Source of the DNA: Fischerella sp. PCC 9431 | Lineage (GTDB): Bacteria > Cyanobacteriota > Cyanobacteriia > Cyanobacteriales > Nostocaceae | Length of the DNA: 64,000 nucleotides | Assembly (NCBI RefSeq): GCF_000447295.1 | Contig: NZ_KE650771.1 | Coordinates: 6,003,622 to 6,067,621 of the forward strand | Direction of reading: 5' to 3' | In this document: in pieces, positions 51,894 through 60,099 of the stretch | Layout of the letters: every line of letters begins with the position of its first letter | How positions within the stretch are numbered: position 1 is the stretch's first letter | Notes under the pieces: generated by a model | Databases searched by the model: none | The model's input: only the letters and a program-made list of their open reading frames with translations | What the model was told of the DNA's origin: nothing | Program-made: the position numbers and the translations under genes

Positions 51894-52664
51894 CTAAAAA
51901 GGTAGAAACTGGAGTAACAGTGAAGTCACACTTCCAAAAAAGTCCATAAAACTGGGTTTACCACGATCTAGTTGTGCTGTTTGGGGTGTTTGTAGTTGTT
52001 TAATAAAAACTTGTGCTGTTTGTATTCCATCACGGTCATTTTGATTTGTAAATAATTTTTCTGCTGCTTGGGCGTCTTGGAAAGCACCTTGTTGATCGAA
52101 TAATTGATAACGAGCAACAGCACGAGCTAAATAAGCACCAGCATAGTCTGGTTTGAGTGCGATCGCTTGACTAAAATATTCTAAGGCTTGCTGCTGATTG
52201 CCTTTTTGGGCTTCGGTAACACCCCAAGCATAAAACTCTTCTGGTTTGGCAATTTGCAACGGGATACCATAAGCACCTTGCAAGTTGGCGCCGTTGAGAT
52301 TCACACCTGTCAAATCTGCGTTGATGAGATAAGTATTTCTCAAGTCTGCACCCATGAGAATTGTCCCAGTCAACTTAGCACCACTGAGGTTGACGCCAAA
52401 TAAGCTAGCACCACTCAAGTCTGCGCCAGTTAAATCAGCACCACTGAGTTTAGCACGGCTAAGATTCGCACCACTGAGGTTGGCTCCTTTGAGATTTGCA
52501 TTGCTCAAGTCAGCCATTACCAGCCCTGCACCACTAAGGTCACAATTTTCACACTGTTTACTGGCTAATAACTGTCTGAGGTGTTCTGAATTTGCAGCGA
52601 GGACAGTTTGATTCAAGCTAATTGTAGCTATAAATGTGGCTATGGCTAGGATTTGGCTTTTCAT
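51894..52664 (-). CDS. secreted pentapeptide-repeat protein with TPR-like tail
   Basis: 256 aa. Signal peptide (about 1-23, ILAIATFIATISLNQTVLAA), then about 18 pentapeptide A(D/N)LXX repeats (about 35-130: DLSGAGLVMADLSNANLKGANLSGANL and so on) that form a right-handed quadrilateral beta-helix, and a C-terminal TPR-like helical part (about 145-225, YAWGVTEAQKGNQQQALEYFSQAIALKPDYAGAYLARAVARYQL). A short hydrophobic end (FMDFFGSVTSLLLQFLPF). Periplasmic scaffolding role is inferred; no enzyme. It is transcribed toward the TenA-like gene. Confidence 0.85.
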   Translation of the reverse strand: MKSQILAIATFIATISLNQTVLAANSEHLRQLLASKQCENCDLSGAGLVMADLSNANLKGANLSGANLSRAKLSGADLTGADLSGASLFGVNLSGAKLTGTILMGADLRNTYLINADLTGVNLNGANLQGAYGIPLQIAKPEEFYAWGVTEAQKGNQQQALEYFSQAIALKPDYAGAYLARAVARYQLFDQQGAFQDAQAAEKLFTNQNDRDGIQTAQVFIKQLQTPQTAQLDRGKPSFMDFFGSVTSLLLQFLPF

Positions 52665-52849
52665 TGCTTATACTGAATACTCAACCTTACCGTAGACACA
52701 TTTATACTCTAACTAAGATTTTTCAGCCAACCCCGCCTTTGGAATTAAAAATTAAAAATGTAAAATTAAAAATTGGTTCGATATTCATGTAGAGATGTAG
52801 CATTGCTACGTCTCTACGATGTCCAATGCTATTGGAATGAATCACCTAA

Positions 52850-53974
52850 CTAGTTCCCCGATGGATCAGCAGCATGAACTAAATCTGGTTGCTCTTCGCT
52901 GGCTGGAATTTGGATTACCTGTTGGCTTGTGGGTCTTGCTTGTTCTGTAAAATTACGGAGTTCTACAGTTTTACCTGTTTGCGCCGATGCGATAATGGCG
53001 CGAATAATACGAACATCTGCTAAACCTTCATTTCCTGATGGTTCTGGGTTCTTATCATTTAATATGCAGTCTGAGAAGTAAACAATTTCAGCAGCAAATT
53101 GATCACCAGCAGGATAAGATTGCTCTTGAGTTTGGCTATCAATAGTTATTTGTTGCTTCAGTTCTCCTTCATAGGAATATGCGGAATCCATTCGTAAATT
53201 GCCTTTTGTTCCTAATATCTGCAAAGTAGAAACTGGTGCAACACCAAAACTAGAAGTAAAAGTTGCGAATTTATCATCAGGGAAACGTAGGATAGCACTC
53301 GTCATTTCATCAATTTCTGCAAAGCGCTGCTCACCATTATTTCCACAAAATGCAACTACTTCTATGGGTTCATCTTGAAAAAGATAACGAGCAGCATTTA
53401 TACAATAGATTCCCATGTCATAAACTGTACCGCCACCATTAGAAATTGGCTCTAAGCGCACATTATCTTCGGCTATTTGCTGAGAAAAGACTGAGTTAAA
53501 AATGCGGGGGTTGCCAATTTTTCCTGAATTAACTATTTCTACTGCTTGCATGTTGGCTCGATCAAAATGCAAGCGATAGGCAATCATCAATTTGACGTTA
53601 TTATTATGGCAGGCATTAATCATTTCCTCACATTCTTCTTCTGTGACTGCCATAGGTTTTTCACACAATACATGTACTCCTGCATTGGCAGCTTTCACAG
53701 TATATTCACAATGTAAATGATTAGGTAGAGCAATGTAAACTGCATCCGCAGCTTTACTTCTGAGAAATGCTTCGTATTCTTCGTAGGTAAAAGCGGGAAC
53801 ATCGTACTTTTTACTCAGCTCGTGACGCTTAACTAAATCATGAGAAAATAATGCTACTAATTGGGAGTTTTCTGCATTTTCAAAAGCAGGTAAAATTGTT
53901 TCTTGAGCAATCCAACCCAGTCCAATCACAGCATAACGTACTTTGCTATTTTTATGATTTGGAATAGATGTCAT
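52850..53974 (-). CDS. Gfo/Idh/MocA-family oxidoreductase
   Basis: 374 aa. Rossmann N-terminal domain (VRYAVIGLGWIAQETILPAFENA), EKPMAVTEEECEEMI with the family's Lys in CEKP, and the C-terminal alpha/beta substrate domain (GGGTVYDMGIYCINAARYLF). NAD(P)-dependent oxidation of a sugar or cyclitol is expected; the exact substrate cannot be told. The C terminus (about 355-374) is a Ser/Pro/Glu-rich tail. I chose the ATG at 53974, which has GGAG 8 bp upstream; the upstream ATG 13 codons earlier lacks a ribosome site. No sugar operon is adjacent. Confidence 0.9.
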   Translation of the reverse strand: MTSIPNHKNSKVRYAVIGLGWIAQETILPAFENAENSQLVALFSHDLVKRHELSKKYDVPAFTYEEYEAFLRSKAADAVYIALPNHLHCEYTVKAANAGVHVLCEKPMAVTEEECEEMINACHNNNVKLMIAYRLHFDRANMQAVEIVNSGKIGNPRIFNSVFSQQIAEDNVRLEPISNGGGTVYDMGIYCINAARYLFQDEPIEVVAFCGNNGEQRFAEIDEMTSAILRFPDDKFATFTSSFGVAPVSTLQILGTKGNLRMDSAYSYEGELKQQITIDSQTQEQSYPAGDQFAAEIVYFSDCILNDKNPEPSGNEGLADVRIIRAIIASAQTGKTVELRNFTEQARPTSQQVIQIPASEEQPDLVHAADPSGN

Positions 53975-54171
53975 AATCTTTATCTCCATTTGATTATATT
54001 GATGGTCTGTCATTATGCTTGTATTTGAAATAGTTATCTCAATGTAACTATTGCAGAGATAAGTAATCTAAATAGTTTTTCTTTATTTTTTCTAGTTGAG
54101 AAAATCGGAAAAATTAATTGTTCACTACTTAGATAATTGACAGGGCTATTCCATTCTCATCCAGTCCGCCT

Positions 54172-54264
54172 CAGAATTAATTGGTGAGGCTAATAGCAAA
54201 ACTCGGTTAAAACCAACTGTTGATTGGTAATTTAGTCTGTTTTAGAGGACTTAAACTATTAGCC
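54172..54264. repeat. dispersed intergenic repeat with GGCTAATAG/CTATTAGCC ends
   Basis: A GGCTAATAG (54188-54196) pairs with CTATTAGCC (54256-54264). The left flank and parts of the middle (TTAAAACC.ACTGTTGATTGGTAATTTAGT) recur at 2280-2340, and the first 30 bp appear reversed at 83-115. Non-coding; probably an inactive element. Confidence 0.6.
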
Positions 54265-54491
54265 GGTGAACTTTAGTTAAGGGCGGTTGATGTCCAAAAT
54301 GAAATAACCCTGGATAATTGAAGAGGAACTGCTTCAGATAAATCTTTCAAATCCGCACTTTTCCCTCATTTTTACCAAAAGAGAGAAAACATTTTTAGCG
54401 GAGACAATATCTCAAGCCGTTCCTATATTTAGTTATTTTTTATTTAGATAACTAATGATGAAAATGAATTCATCATTGGTGCTAAAATCAA

Positions 54492-54821
54492 CTACCACCA
54501 AATTCTATTACCATTTTCATCAACTCTTGCTTGTCGAATGACATCAGAAATTTCTTCAGCATCTTTAACGTGGTGGAGTGCTTTTTTCTCTCCATCTGGT
54601 TCTTCCACGACAAAATAGGTAGGAACAGTGATTTGGTCTCCTGTAATGTCAGGAACATCTACAGCAACCTGTTGGCTTTTTTCTTCAATTGTTTGAGGTT
54701 CATCAGCAATGCGATCGCCAGGATTTGCTGTTAAATTTCTTTCTTTCACATTTGGCTCTTCTTGAGAATGCCAATCTTTACTTACTGGTTGATTAATTTG
54801 ATTTTCTTGTTGGTCTTTCAT
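54492..54821 (-). CDS. hypothetical acidic, hydrophilic protein
   Basis: 109 aa. N-terminal low-complexity stretch (KDQQENQINQPVSKDWHSQEEPNVKERN), a central VDVPDITGDQITVPTYFVVEEPDGEKKALHHVKDAEEISDVIRQARVDENGNRIWW. No family is recognised; hydrophilic composition resembles stress-related disordered proteins, but this is only an impression. I use the ATG at 54821, with GAGA upstream; the earlier ATG would add 18 basic residues. Function unknown. Confidence 0.5.
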   Translation of the reverse strand: MKDQQENQINQPVSKDWHSQEEPNVKERNLTANPGDRIADEPQTIEEKSQQVAVDVPDITGDQITVPTYFVVEEPDGEKKALHHVKDAEEISDVIRQARVDENGNRIWW

Positions 54822-55382
54822 AGTAAAATCTCTTTCTTTTTTTATTGATTTCGTTACTACGACCACTTTAGTCAATCAAAACCTTGATTTGCTCCTTCGT
54901 CAGGAGTAATCTCGCTTTATGTATATTGATATAAATTTCAGAGACGGTGGATCAAATTTAATGATTAATTACCCGTTCTTGCTTAGTTTTTCTCAAAATA
55001 TATAAAATCAACCACTCTCTTCTCTACAAATCGATAATTATGAGCAGATTACAAAAAAGCTGATTTATCTGTAGAATGAATCCTTTGGGCGGCTACTTGC
55101 ACGCCCGTCGCTACGCGCCTACTTGTTCACCTAGTGTTGCAGGGGTAAAGTAATCCAAAATCGAATGACTGGTTGAGCCATGAATTTTCCTGGTGTGATT
55201 ATGAGATAATTATTAAAAACAATCTCTCACAACTAGCAATTAGCAATTCAATTCTCAATACAAAAAAATAAATAATAAAGATTATTTATCCTCATTCTAA
55301 AGATAGATAATTTTATAATAAAATCTAAATCGTTAGAGATAAACTGAAATTAAAATCTTGTATATTTTCCAAATGCATAAAA
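54822..55382. other. intergenic region with few signals
   Basis: AT-rich, with the CGCCCGTCGCTACGCGCCTAC dispersed segment at about 55101-55122. No gene, tRNA or clear terminator seen. Confidence 0.4.
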
Positions 55383-58300
55383 ATGCCCGACTTTGAGCAG
55401 CCCCTACAGCCGCTAACGGATGACAAATTGTCTCAGCAACGGCAAGTATCTGAACAATCTACAACTACAATGGTAGCAAATCAAGAGCAAGCAATGCTGC
55501 TTCAGCTTGTTGATGGTCGCATCCAGGCTTGCAATCCTTTATCTGAGCGGATTTTAGGACTCAAAGCAGATCAACTAATCGGGCGTAGTTGGCTGGATGA
55601 ATTTTGGCGAACAGTTAGTGAAGACGGTTCTCCTTTTGCTCAAGAAAATCATCCATTTATGGTTGCCCTGAAAACAGGTCAACCCTGTTTAAATGTGGTC
55701 ATGGGATTATATCAGCCCCACGGTCAACTTATCTGGTTACTTGTAAATTCGCAACCTTTGTTTTTACCAGGAGCAACCATACCACATAGTATCATTACTA
55801 CTTTCACTGAAATTACAGCCACATCAAATCTAACATCGGTTTTCGAGCAAAATGAAGTTGCTTTGGCAACAGCCTTAAGGGAAAATCCTAATTTAATTCA
55901 AAGAATTGCTGGTAGTAGCTTAGGCACGCTGTATATTTATGACCTTGTTGACCAGCGTATTCTTTACATTAACAGTCAAGTTACTCAAATTCTGGGTTAT
56001 ACTCAACAAGAAATTCAGACGACAGGGCTGCGATCGCTTTTGCAACGCATGTATTCTGAAGACTTTGCTCGACTTCCGACTCATTATGATCGCCTCAACC
56101 GTGTTATTGATGGTGAAGTGGTTAGTTTTGAATTTCAATATCGACATGCAAACGGCGAATGGCGTTGGTTACGTTGCCATGACACGGTATTGCGGAGAAC
56201 AACTGAAGGTTTAGCCCAGAGGGTACTGGGTTTTTGTGAAGATATTACTGAGCGACGCTTGACAGAAACCGCCTTACGGCAAAGTCATGAACGGTTTGAA
56301 CTAGCAGCAGCTGCTGTTAACTGCCTAATTTACGATTGGGATCTCAAAAATGATACTATACAAAGAACTCAAGGTTTGACAGAGCTTTTGGGTTACACAC
56401 TAGAAGAAACTGAACCAACTCCCACATGGTGGCGATCGCACATCCATCCTGATGATTTGCTACAAGCCGATGAAGACTTTGCAGCCGGTTTAGCTAAAGG
56501 AGATCGTTTTTGCACTCAATATCGAGTCCATCACAAAGATGGTTACTATCTGTGGGTAGAAGATCGAGGATTAGCAGTACGAGATCACAAACATAATATT
56601 ATCAGGATAGTTGGTGTAACTACTAACATTAGCGATCGCAAACAAACAGAAGCAGACTTACGCGAAAGTGAAGAACGCATCCGCCTAGCCACCGCCGCCG
56701 CCGAGTTAGGGATGTGGTTTTGGGATCTCACCACCAATGATTTAGTGTGGACAGCAAAATGTAAGCAACTGTTTGGATTTCCAGCCAACATAGAAATGAG
56801 CTACGAGATATTTCTGAATTCTCTACATCCAGATGATCGCCAGTTTACTCATCAAGCAGTCATGCAAACTCTGGAAGTCAAGGTTGACTATGATGTAGAG
56901 TACCGCGTTATTTGGCCTAACGGTAGTGTACATTGGATTGCAGCCAAAGGTCGGTGCTTGTACGATTACACAGGCAAAGCAGTACGAATGATGGGTACTG
57001 CCCAAGATATTACTGAGCGTAAGCACACAGAAGAAGCACTACGTCAAAGTGAAGAACGCTACAGAATGCTGAGTGAAGCAATGCCCGAAATGATCTGGAC
57101 ATCAGATGCAGCAGGTGTCACCGATTATACAAATAAACGATGGTACGATTATTCAGGACTTACTTTAGAAGAAACTGTGGGAAATGGTTGGCAAAAACTA
57201 TTGCATCCAGATGACTTGGAACCTACCATCCAACACTGGCAAGAATCTTTACAAACCGGAATTCCCTTTGAAAACGAACAGCGTTACAAAAGAGCAAGCG
57301 ACGGTACATATCGTTGGCATTTAGTCAGAGCCTATCCCCTCAGAGATAATCAAGGAAACATTATTAAATGGTTTGGTAGTTGTACTGATATTGACGATCA
57401 AAAACAAATAGAACAACAACGCGCTCGCCTGCTAGAGTTGGAAAAAGCAGCTCGGGCAGAAGCAGAAGCAGCCAACAATATTAAAGATCAGTTTTTAGCT
57501 ATTCTTTCCCATGAATTGCGATCGCCCCTCAACCCCATCCTAGGTTGGACAAAATTACTCAGAAGCCGCAAGTTAGATCCAACAGCCACAGACCGCGCCT
57601 TAGATACAATCGAGCGGAATGCCAAATTACAGATTCAACTCATTGATGATTTATTAGATGTTTCTCGCATTCTCCGAGGTAAACTCAGCCTAAATCTAGC
57701 CACCGTCGATTTAACAACAGTAATTAATGCCGCCTTAGAAACTGTGCAATTAGCTGCACAAACTAAAAAAATTCAACTTGAGTATATATCTCCCCCGACT
57801 TCCCCAATCTTTGTTCAGGGTGACTCCAATCGTTTGCAGCAAGTTGTCAGCAATTTACTTTCCAACGCCGTCAAATTTACACCTAGTGGTGGTAGGGTGG
57901 AGGTGCAATTGTCTCAAGTATTGGGGACTGGGGATGGAGGACAAGGAGGACAAGGGAGCAGGGAGCAGGGAGCAGGGAGCAGGGAGCAGGGAGAGGAGGA
58001 GAATAACCAATGCCCGATGCCCAATGCCCAATTCCCAATCACGAACTACGCCCAAATCACAGTTACAGACACGGGTATGGGTATTGCTGTGGAGTTTCTA
58101 CCCTACGTATTTGAATACTTTCGTCAGGCAGATAGCAGTACTACGAGGAAATTTGGTGGCTTGGGATTAGGATTGGCAATAGTGCGCCACTTGGTCGAAT
58201 TGCATGGCGGTGTAGTTACAGCTGATAGTCCAGGAGAAGGGCAAGGAGCTACATTTACTGTCAAACTGCCCCTCATGGAACAACAAGCAAGTCCTGGGCA

Positions 58301-58727
58301 AACAGACACAGAAAAAGAAGCAAATAAATTTAGCTCTTCCTATCTAGCTGGACTGCGGATACTAATAGTTGATGATGATGCCGACACACGGAATTTTCTG
58401 GAATATTTATTAAAAGAGTATGGAGCGACAGTTACTGTTGCCAAATCAGCAAATCAAGCTCTCACCACTTTAGCACAGTTGCAGCATGACTTATTAATCA
58501 GTGATATCGGAATGCCTGAAGTCGATGGCTACGGTTTGATTGAGCAAATCAGAGCCATACCTCCAGAACAAGGTGGAAACATCCCAGCGATCGCTCTCAC
58601 TGCTTACGCTGGAGATAGCGATCGCGAAAGGCTATTAGCAGCAGGTTTTCAAGTCCATATTGCCAAACCAGTTGATATCGATCAATTACTTTTTGCGATC
58701 GCAGATTTATGTCGCCGTTTGGGGTAG
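55383..58727 (+). CDS. multi-PAS hybrid sensor histidine kinase
   Basis: 1114 aa, without membrane segments: cytoplasmic. About five PAS/PAC units (roughly 35-150, 165-295, 300-420, 430-545, 555-680; PAC motifs such as FEFQYRHANGEWRWLRCHDTVLRR and DITERK). HisKA with phospho-acceptor ILSHELRSPLNPILGW (His near 710), HATPase N box NLLSNAVKFTPSGG (about 825), G1 box DTGMGIAVEF (about 896), G2 GGLGLGLAIVRHL, and a C-terminal receiver (about 985-1110, with VDDDADTRNF, DIGMPEVDGYG with Asp about 1039, and LTAYAGDSDRERLLAAGFQVHIAKP). Between N box and G1 lies an about 40-residue Gln/Gly/Arg/Glu insertion encoded by intergenic-type repeats. Signal unknown; no membrane anchor. Ends in no operon. Confidence 0.9.
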   Translation: MPDFEQPLQPLTDDKLSQQRQVSEQSTTTMVANQEQAMLLQLVDGRIQACNPLSERILGLKADQLIGRSWLDEFWRTVSEDGSPFAQENHPFMVALKTGQPCLNVVMGLYQPHGQLIWLLVNSQPLFLPGATIPHSIITTFTEITATSNLTSVFEQNEVALATALRENPNLIQRIAGSSLGTLYIYDLVDQRILYINSQVTQILGYTQQEIQTTGLRSLLQRMYSEDFARLPTHYDRLNRVIDGEVVSFEFQYRHANGEWRWLRCHDTVLRRTTEGLAQRVLGFCEDITERRLTETALRQSHERFELAAAAVNCLIYDWDLKNDTIQRTQGLTELLGYTLEETEPTPTWWRSHIHPDDLLQADEDFAAGLAKGDRFCTQYRVHHKDGYYLWVEDRGLAVRDHKHNIIRIVGVTTNISDRKQTEADLRESEERIRLATAAAELGMWFWDLTTNDLVWTAKCKQLFGFPANIEMSYEIFLNSLHPDDRQFTHQAVMQTLEVKVDYDVEYRVIWPNGSVHWIAAKGRCLYDYTGKAVRMMGTAQDITERKHTEEALRQSEERYRMLSEAMPEMIWTSDAAGVTDYTNKRWYDYSGLTLEETVGNGWQKLLHPDDLEPTIQHWQESLQTGIPFENEQRYKRASDGTYRWHLVRAYPLRDNQGNIIKWFGSCTDIDDQKQIEQQRARLLELEKAARAEAEAANNIKDQFLAILSHELRSPLNPILGWTKLLRSRKLDPTATDRALDTIERNAKLQIQLIDDLLDVSRILRGKLSLNLATVDLTTVINAALETVQLAAQTKKIQLEYISPPTSPIFVQGDSNRLQQVVSNLLSNAVKFTPSGGRVEVQLSQVLGTGDGGQGGQGSREQGAGSREQGEEENNQCPMPNAQFPITNYAQITVTDTGMGIAVEFLPYVFEYFRQADSSTTRKFGGLGLGLAIVRHLVELHGGVVTADSPGEGQGATFTVKLPLMEQQASPGQTDTEKEANKFSSSYLAGLRILIVDDDADTRNFLEYLLKEYGATVTVAKSANQALTTLAQLQHDLLISDIGMPEVDGYGLIEQIRAIPPEQGGNIPAIALTAYAGDSDRERLLAAGFQVHIAKPVDIDQLLFAIADLCRRLG
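57920..58041. repeat. STRR composite repeat inside the histidine kinase gene
   Basis: GGACAAGGAGGACAAGGGAGCA, then GGGAGCA tandem units, GGGAGAGGAGGAGAATAACC and ATGCCCAATGCCC repeats. The same order of pieces occurs inverted in the intergenic region 59690-59760. It keeps the reading frame. Confidence 0.85.
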
Positions 58728-58861
58728 GGGATCGGGGAAAGGGGATTGGAGGAACTTTCCCCATCTTCCCCATCTCCCCCTAGACCCCTAATTTATTGAT
58801 TTTAATCTTCAGATGTGCTAGCTTATCGCTGATAAAATAACCAAAACTCAAAATAATAAAA

Positions 58862-59686
58862 GTGAATATATCTAAATCACAAAAAAAACCGCGTGTCTTA
58901 TCTTGGCAAGCGGTTTTCTCGCTATTAATGTTTGTATTCATGTACCTACCGATCTTGGTACTTGGATTTTATAGCTTTAACAATTCACCTTACAGTGCTG
59001 TATGGCAAGGTTTTACTCTAGATTGGTATCGCCAACTCTTGAGTGATAAGCAAATTTTGTTGGCTTTAAAAAATAGTTTAATAGTTGCTTTAAGTGCTGT
59101 AGGTATTTCAGCAGTGTTGGGAACCCTAATGGCGGTAGGTTTGGCACGCTATCAATTTCCGGGTAAAGCATTATATCGCGGAATTTCTTATCTACCGTTA
59201 ATTATTCCCGATATTGCGATCGCAGTAGCAACCTTAGTGTTTCTCGCAGCAATTGCGATTCCCCTACTTGGTATTTCTTTGAGTATATGGACTATTGTCG
59301 CAGCCCACGTAGTATTTTGTCTTGCTTATATTAGTCTAGTTGTTTCAGCAAGATTGACTAACATAGATCCTCACTTAGAAGAAGCTGCCTTAGATTTAGG
59401 AGCCACACCAGTACAGGCTTTTCTGAAAGTATTATTACCTCAATTAATGCCTGGTATTATCGCTGGTTGTCTGTTGGCATTTGTCCTAAGTTTAGATGAT
59501 TTTCTCATCGCCACTTTTACTGCTGGTAGCGGTTCTAACACTTTACCAATGGAAATTTTCAGCCGCATTAGAACAGGAGTCAAACCCGATATTAATGCTC
59601 TGAGCGTCATCCTAATCATAATCTCAGCAACAGTCGCTTTGATAGCCGAATCAATTCGCGCTTCTTCCCAAAGAAATAGTCAATAG
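58862..59686 (+). CDS. potC: PotC-like spermidine/putrescine ABC permease
   Basis: 274 aa with six transmembrane segments (first about 18-36, LLMFVFMYLPILVLGFYSF; others at 70-95, 105-130, 135-160, 195-220 and 245-265) and the EAA motif AALDLGATPVQAFLKVLLPQLMPGI (ABC-ATPase interaction). PotC is one of two permeases of the PotABCD polyamine importer. The rest of the operon (PotA, PotB, PotD) is not in the surrounding 5 kb, so it is either an orphan half or paired elsewhere. GTG start (58862) with GTGAATATATC; no strong ribosome site. Preceded by the histidine kinase with 134 bp between. Confidence 0.88.
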   Translation: MNISKSQKKPRVLSWQAVFSLLMFVFMYLPILVLGFYSFNNSPYSAVWQGFTLDWYRQLLSDKQILLALKNSLIVALSAVGISAVLGTLMAVGLARYQFPGKALYRGISYLPLIIPDIAIAVATLVFLAAIAIPLLGISLSIWTIVAAHVVFCLAYISLVVSARLTNIDPHLEEAALDLGATPVQAFLKVLLPQLMPGIIAGCLLAFVLSLDDFLIATFTAGSGSNTLPMEIFSRIRTGVKPDINALSVILIIISATVALIAESIRASSQRNSQ

Positions 59687-60099
59687 GCATCGGGCATCGG
59701 GCATCGGGCATTGGTTATTCTCCTCCTCTCCCTGCTCCCTTGTCCTCCTTGTCCCCCTTGTCCCCGATCCCAGATCCCCGATCCCTGCTCCCTTGTCCCC
59801 CTTGTCCCCCTTGTCCTCTATCCCAGATCCCCGATCCCCAATCTCAGCGCTTGACAAGAGCGATCGCTTCCGTTATTATCCTTCTCAGAATGGAAAACCG
59901 TGCGCTCATATTTATTTATATTTAAAAGGTTCTCAGGTACAGATAAACAAATAAATAAAGGATTTCTTCATCTGTTATGATATTTTGTGCGAGCAATATT
60001 ACAGATGAAAGAGTTTTGCTGCTTATTTGTCCACACATCTGTTTTCAATATAGATAGTATTGGGCCTACTCTCGAAAAGATGTAATATCTGGCTCGGCT
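59687..60099. repeat. intergenic composite STRR region
   Basis: From 59688 to 59845 nearly continuous STRR: CATCGGG units, TCCTCCTTGTCC/CCCTTGTCCC 9-mers, ATCCCCGATC 10-mers. The first 70 bp are an inverted near-copy of the segment inside the histidine kinase gene at 57920-58041. The remaining about 250 bp contain the promoter region of the Ser/Thr kinase gene and no gene. Confidence 0.85.

Noticed and set aside
59651-59857. Minus-strand frame in the STRR intergenic region
   Set aside because: Consists only of repeat translation (GDKGDKG and similar), no domain.
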